Shown piece by piece: positions 23,958 to 26,501 of a stretch of 26,501 nucleotides of DNA. The position numbers and the translations under genes were made by a program. The stretch is from assembly GCA_023473405.1 (NCBI GenBank), contig JAMCZD010000291.1, positions 1 through 26,501 on the forward strand, in the 5' to 3' direction. The notes under the pieces are model-generated. The model did not search any database. It worked only from the letters and a program-made list of their open reading frames with translations, and was not told where the DNA came from. The DNA comes from Candidatus Omnitrophota bacterium. Lineage in GTDB: Bacteria > Verrucomicrobiota > Verrucomicrobiia > Limisphaerales > UBA1319. Positions within the stretch are counted from its first letter, which is position 1, and each line of letters starts with the position of its first letter.

Positions 23958-24998
23958 TCAATCGACCCCACTGCCGGGACTAAAAGCTTGTGATCTCAAG
24001 CGGCCATGCCAGATACGGTCCGCCAACGGCAGATGCACGCAGGCCGGTCTCTCCGGCGGCCGGTACTCAAATCGAAACCACGCGCCCCAATCCTGCTCAA
24101 GATCAGCCAGTTTCACCTGTGCTGCCTTTCCAGCAGGTCCTGCTTCGCGATTCCTTACCGTCCAAAGCGGATCGTCAAGGCGAATTCGGACGGTATGAAC
24201 CTCACCCGGTTTGAGGACAATTACCTCGCCGGCTCGGGGCGCCGGAAGCGAGTTGGTTTCGTGTACCCACTCGAAGGAGTTGTCCCCCCAGCGCGGGTCT
24301 GTCACCAAGGCCATGGAACGTCCGCCTGGACGGTCGACAATGGCCAGTTCCCTTGTGCCGGCGTTGAGCAAAAGGACCTTGATCGCCACGACTCGAGGCA
24401 ACCGCGCACCTTGACCGCCAGCCGGTGGATTGGTCGTCTCCAATTCCAAACCCATTCCCAACTCACACCACCGATGATCCTTCAGCACCGCCAACCCGCC
24501 GGCACCTACCGCTACTTGCATCTCGAGGGGCACCCGGATGCCGCCCCGGTCAAAACCCGCCTCAAATTCGCTGCCTCTCCCCTCTTCCACAAAATAGGCC
24601 TCAAGACCGTACCGCACCCGGACCGTTGATCCCAAGTAACTCTCGGTCCGGCCTCGGATGAAAAAGCCGGATGCGGGCCGCTCGGTCGAGAGCGATACCA
24701 ATTCACCGAATCCATCTTCGTTGACACGCAAGCTCGCGTACACCGGGGTGTCCTGCGGCAGGATTTCCAATGTGCCGTTGCTCGAGACCAACCGGCCATG
24801 GCAGAAGGACTGCTGCACTATCGAGACAGGATAGCTCAGCCGCACATAATCACCCCGCACGGGATCGCGGGGATCAAGCGGAACAGTGCGCAGATACACC
24901 GTGCGCCTTGTGTGCAAAACCCATTCGCGTTTACCGGCCACATAGGCAAGCACCAGCACCTGCAATCCCACAATGCACATAAGCAGCTTCGACTTCAT
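23958..24998 (-). CDS. GDYXXLXY domain protein with C-terminal extension
   Basis: Membrane-anchored protein of unknown function. One N-terminal hydrophobic segment (residues 4-20) is followed by the family signature GDYVRLSY (49-56) after VPLDPRDPVR, and by RYGLEAYFVEEGRG (129-142). The conserved domain ends near residue 174, as in ordinary family members of about 180 residues. The remaining 170 residues form an extra beta-rich part resembling an Ig-like fold (VVAIKVLLLNAGTRELAIVD ... VIVLKPGEVHTVRIRL), which is unusual. It is translationally coupled to the DUF2157 gene by an ATGA overlap and has its own good Shine-Dalgarno GGAGG (25010-25006) seven nt upstream. These two families commonly occur as a pair, suggesting a joint membrane complex. 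Confidence 0.85.
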   Translation of the reverse strand: MKSKLLMCIVGLQVLVLAYVAGKREWVLHTRRTVYLRTVPLDPRDPVRGDYVRLSYPVSIVQQSFCHGRLVSSNGTLEILPQDTPVYASLRVNEDGFGELVSLSTERPASGFFIRGRTESYLGSTVRVRYGLEAYFVEEGRGSEFEAGFDRGGIRVPLEMQVAVGAGGLAVLKDHRWCELGMGLELETTNPPAGGQGARLPRVVAIKVLLLNAGTRELAIVDRPGGRSMALVTDPRWGDNSFEWVHETNSLPAPRAGEVIVLKPGEVHTVRIRLDDPLWTVRNREAGPAGKAAQVKLADLEQDWGAWFRFEYRPPERPACVHLPLADRIWHGRLRSQAFSPGSGVD

Positions 24999-26329
24999 GC
25001 GAACACCTCCTCTCCCTCCGCGTGGCTCCGGGCCCGCCGAAACAAAGCGCCTTCAGCCAAGAACAACCCTCCCACGGCTAGAAATACCAAACCCCGCGCG
25101 GCTAGGCTGTCCAACAAATCAAAGTACCTGGCCACCGCCAGCGCTACCAGCAGCAGAGAGCCCAAAACCGTCGGGCCGAATAATCCCTCCCGGCACCCCC
25201 GCGCCATCCACGCGGCGGCCACCGCTAGAAACACCATGTTGAAGACGCCGGCAATCTCCCATTTCAAGCCCGCCGATTTCTCCAAAACAAATGCCTGGCA
25301 AACCAGAGCCGTCAACGGCACCAGCCAATGCTCGATACGCAAGCCCGGCGGTCGCGCCTCCCGCGGCGTTTGAGGGTGCACCGGAAGGCCCAACACAGCC
25401 CACGCGCCTAAGGCGAGAACAAACGTTCCCCATTCGTAGGCCACCGGCATTGGCCTCGGACTGGTCGCGTTCAAGTGGTGTAGGCCCATAAGACCTTGCA
25501 CCAACTCGGGAAACGACAACAGATACACGCACAACAAAAACCCAAGCCATCCGAAAAACTCCCAAGCCGGCGCGCTCTCGTGAAACCACCGGCGCCATCG
25601 CGCCAGGATGGACAGTGCCACGAACAGCGCCGCAAAATTCAGCAGCACCCTTAATATTAGGCCCTCCGCTACAGCCTGGACGTTTCCTACAAGGGTGAAG
25701 AAGAAAGCCGCCAACACAAACCACAAAAGCAACGGCGAACGCAGGCGCCAGGAAAGCAAACCCACCCCGGCCAGCACGACCAGAGGCGCCCCATGCAATG
25801 CGTGGTTAAACTCCCAGCCTTCTATGCATCCCCAAATGCTCAGCACCGCGGTCGCCAATAACCCTTGGGCCAGCGATGGCATCGCCCACGCCATCGCCAG
25901 AGCGCCCAATCCCCAAATCAGAAAACCATCGGGGTAATGCTCCTGGACATGGTATATCCGCGCCACCAGCCAGATGCCGGCTCCGAAAAACATGCTGCCC
26001 AAAAGGCACACTGCCTGGCCCACCTGCCGCCCCCCATCCTTCCCGAGGTAGAGCCGAATTCCGCCCCCGTAGCTGCCAATCAATGCGAAAAACATAACGC
26101 CCAGCTTTACCGCCTTGGGAATAGCTTGCCAGTTGCACGCCAAAAGCAGCATCATCCCCAGCCCAGCTATGATCGCTCCAATACCCGAAAAAATTATCGG
26201 GCCCCATCGCACCCCGGCCCTTGGCTCGGGATAAAGCTGCTGGATACGCTCAGCCTGTTCCACGGAGACCACTCCTTGGCCCGCCCACTCCTTGGATTGT
26301 TCCCGTAACCATTTGATTTTTTTGTTCAT
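24995..26329 (-). CDS. DUF2157 integral membrane protein
   Basis: A 444-residue polytopic membrane protein. A soluble N-terminal helical segment with VSVEQAERIQQLYP (21-34), the DUF2157 hallmark, is followed by about a dozen hydrophobic segments from residue 45 to 430. Conserved-looking polar positions include WGPIIFSGIGAIIAG and ARIYHVQEHYPDG. The C-terminus is short and charged. It is the first gene of a two-gene operon with the GDYXXLXY protein. The start is ATG 26329, with AAGGAGG immediately upstream (GGAGG at 26336-26332, spacing only 2 nt). A promoter-like element shared with the gene at 22068 lies 97-141 nt upstream. The biochemical role is unknown. Confidence 0.88.
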   Translation of the reverse strand: MNKKIKWLREQSKEWAGQGVVSVEQAERIQQLYPEPRAGVRWGPIIFSGIGAIIAGLGMMLLLACNWQAIPKAVKLGVMFFALIGSYGGGIRLYLGKDGGRQVGQAVCLLGSMFFGAGIWLVARIYHVQEHYPDGFLIWGLGALAMAWAMPSLAQGLLATAVLSIWGCIEGWEFNHALHGAPLVVLAGVGLLSWRLRSPLLLWFVLAAFFFTLVGNVQAVAEGLILRVLLNFAALFVALSILARWRRWFHESAPAWEFFGWLGFLLCVYLLSFPELVQGLMGLHHLNATSPRPMPVAYEWGTFVLALGAWAVLGLPVHPQTPREARPPGLRIEHWLVPLTALVCQAFVLEKSAGLKWEIAGVFNMVFLAVAAAWMARGCREGLFGPTVLGSLLLVALAVARYFDLLDSLAARGLVFLAVGGLFLAEGALFRRARSHAEGEEVFA

Positions 26330-26425
26330 GTCCTCCTTTTGGTTGAAGATTGGATCGGTTCACCTTTCAGGCTCCATGCCGGATCAGCGGTTTCATCCCA
26401 TAGTGATTGGGAATCCACGAGCGGA

Positions 26426-26470
26426 AGATTATTTCCCCGGGAGGCATTCTGCAAATACCCCAAAATCAGG
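26426..26470 (-). promoter_or_regulatory. Shared upstream element copy 2 (18-mer plus TAATCT)
   Basis: On the minus strand, CCTGATTTTGGGGTATTT (26470-26453), ATGC (26447-26444) and TAATCT (26431-26426) repeat the element found before the secreted propeller gene, with the same offsets. It lies upstream of and in the same orientation as the DUF2157-GDYXXLXY operon. The dyad extension TACCC seen in copy 1 is absent here, so the 18-mer, and not the dyad, is the conserved part. Confidence 0.6.
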
Positions 26471-26501
26471 ATAAATCGTTCCAACAGGGCGGCAGTTCCA
26501 A

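Overview
The window looks like a chromosomal segment of a Gram-negative, GC-rich bacterium, most likely Verrucomicrobiota of the Limisphaerales/Pedosphaera type. This is inferred from lipopolysaccharide-core genes, a Tat-exported sugar isomerase, secreted proteins built from Fn3/MBG/Big_2/P-domain modules, a DUF2157-GDYXXLXY pair, and degenerate heptamer repeats between genes. It is an inference from gene content, not a database match. No rRNA, tRNA, CRISPR array, prophage or intact insertion sequence was found.

Layout. 1-2190: a leftward LPS-core operon (heptose-7-phosphate kinase, heptose bisphosphate phosphatase, kdsB cut by the left edge) with a good sigma70-like promoter. 2280-4438: a Tat-exported TIM-barrel isomerase followed by a xylose-isomerase-like enzyme. 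4578-9042: purB, a rhomboid protease, a second TIM-barrel epimerase and purM. 9180-14899: three exported proteins (multi-domain Fn3/MBG/Big_2/P-domain protein, amidohydrolase with CBM9-like domain, DUF362 protein). 15087-15277: a decayed four-helix-bundle (23S IVS/S23-type) gene between inverted heptamer arms. 15299-18901: short C4 zinc-ribbon protein, a soluble NtrB-like kinase, an NtrC-type sigma54 activator and a PTS EIIA-Ntr-like protein. 19132-21803: a small Pro/Ala-rich protein, RNase HIII and an exported nucleoside hydrolase. 22068-26329: a secreted protein predicted to be a five-bladed propeller, thiM, and the DUF2157/GDYXXLXY membrane pair.

Two things go beyond ordinary annotation. 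First, intergenic elements made of degenerate heptamers (GCGTGAA/GCGTGGA type, and GGGATTT type) often lie as inverted arms around a short core. In two cases the first heptamer supplies the stop codon of the adjacent gene, and one element encloses the remains of a four-helix-bundle ORF. Second, an identical 18-bp element, CCTGATTTTGGGGTATTT, lies upstream of both the secreted propeller gene and the DUF2157 operon, each time followed at exactly 21 nt by TAATCT. This suggests a shared promoter or regulator.

Most of the rest is housekeeping (purine synthesis, LPS core, thiamin salvage, RNA/DNA hybrid removal) mixed with sugar-isomerising and exported hydrolytic functions.
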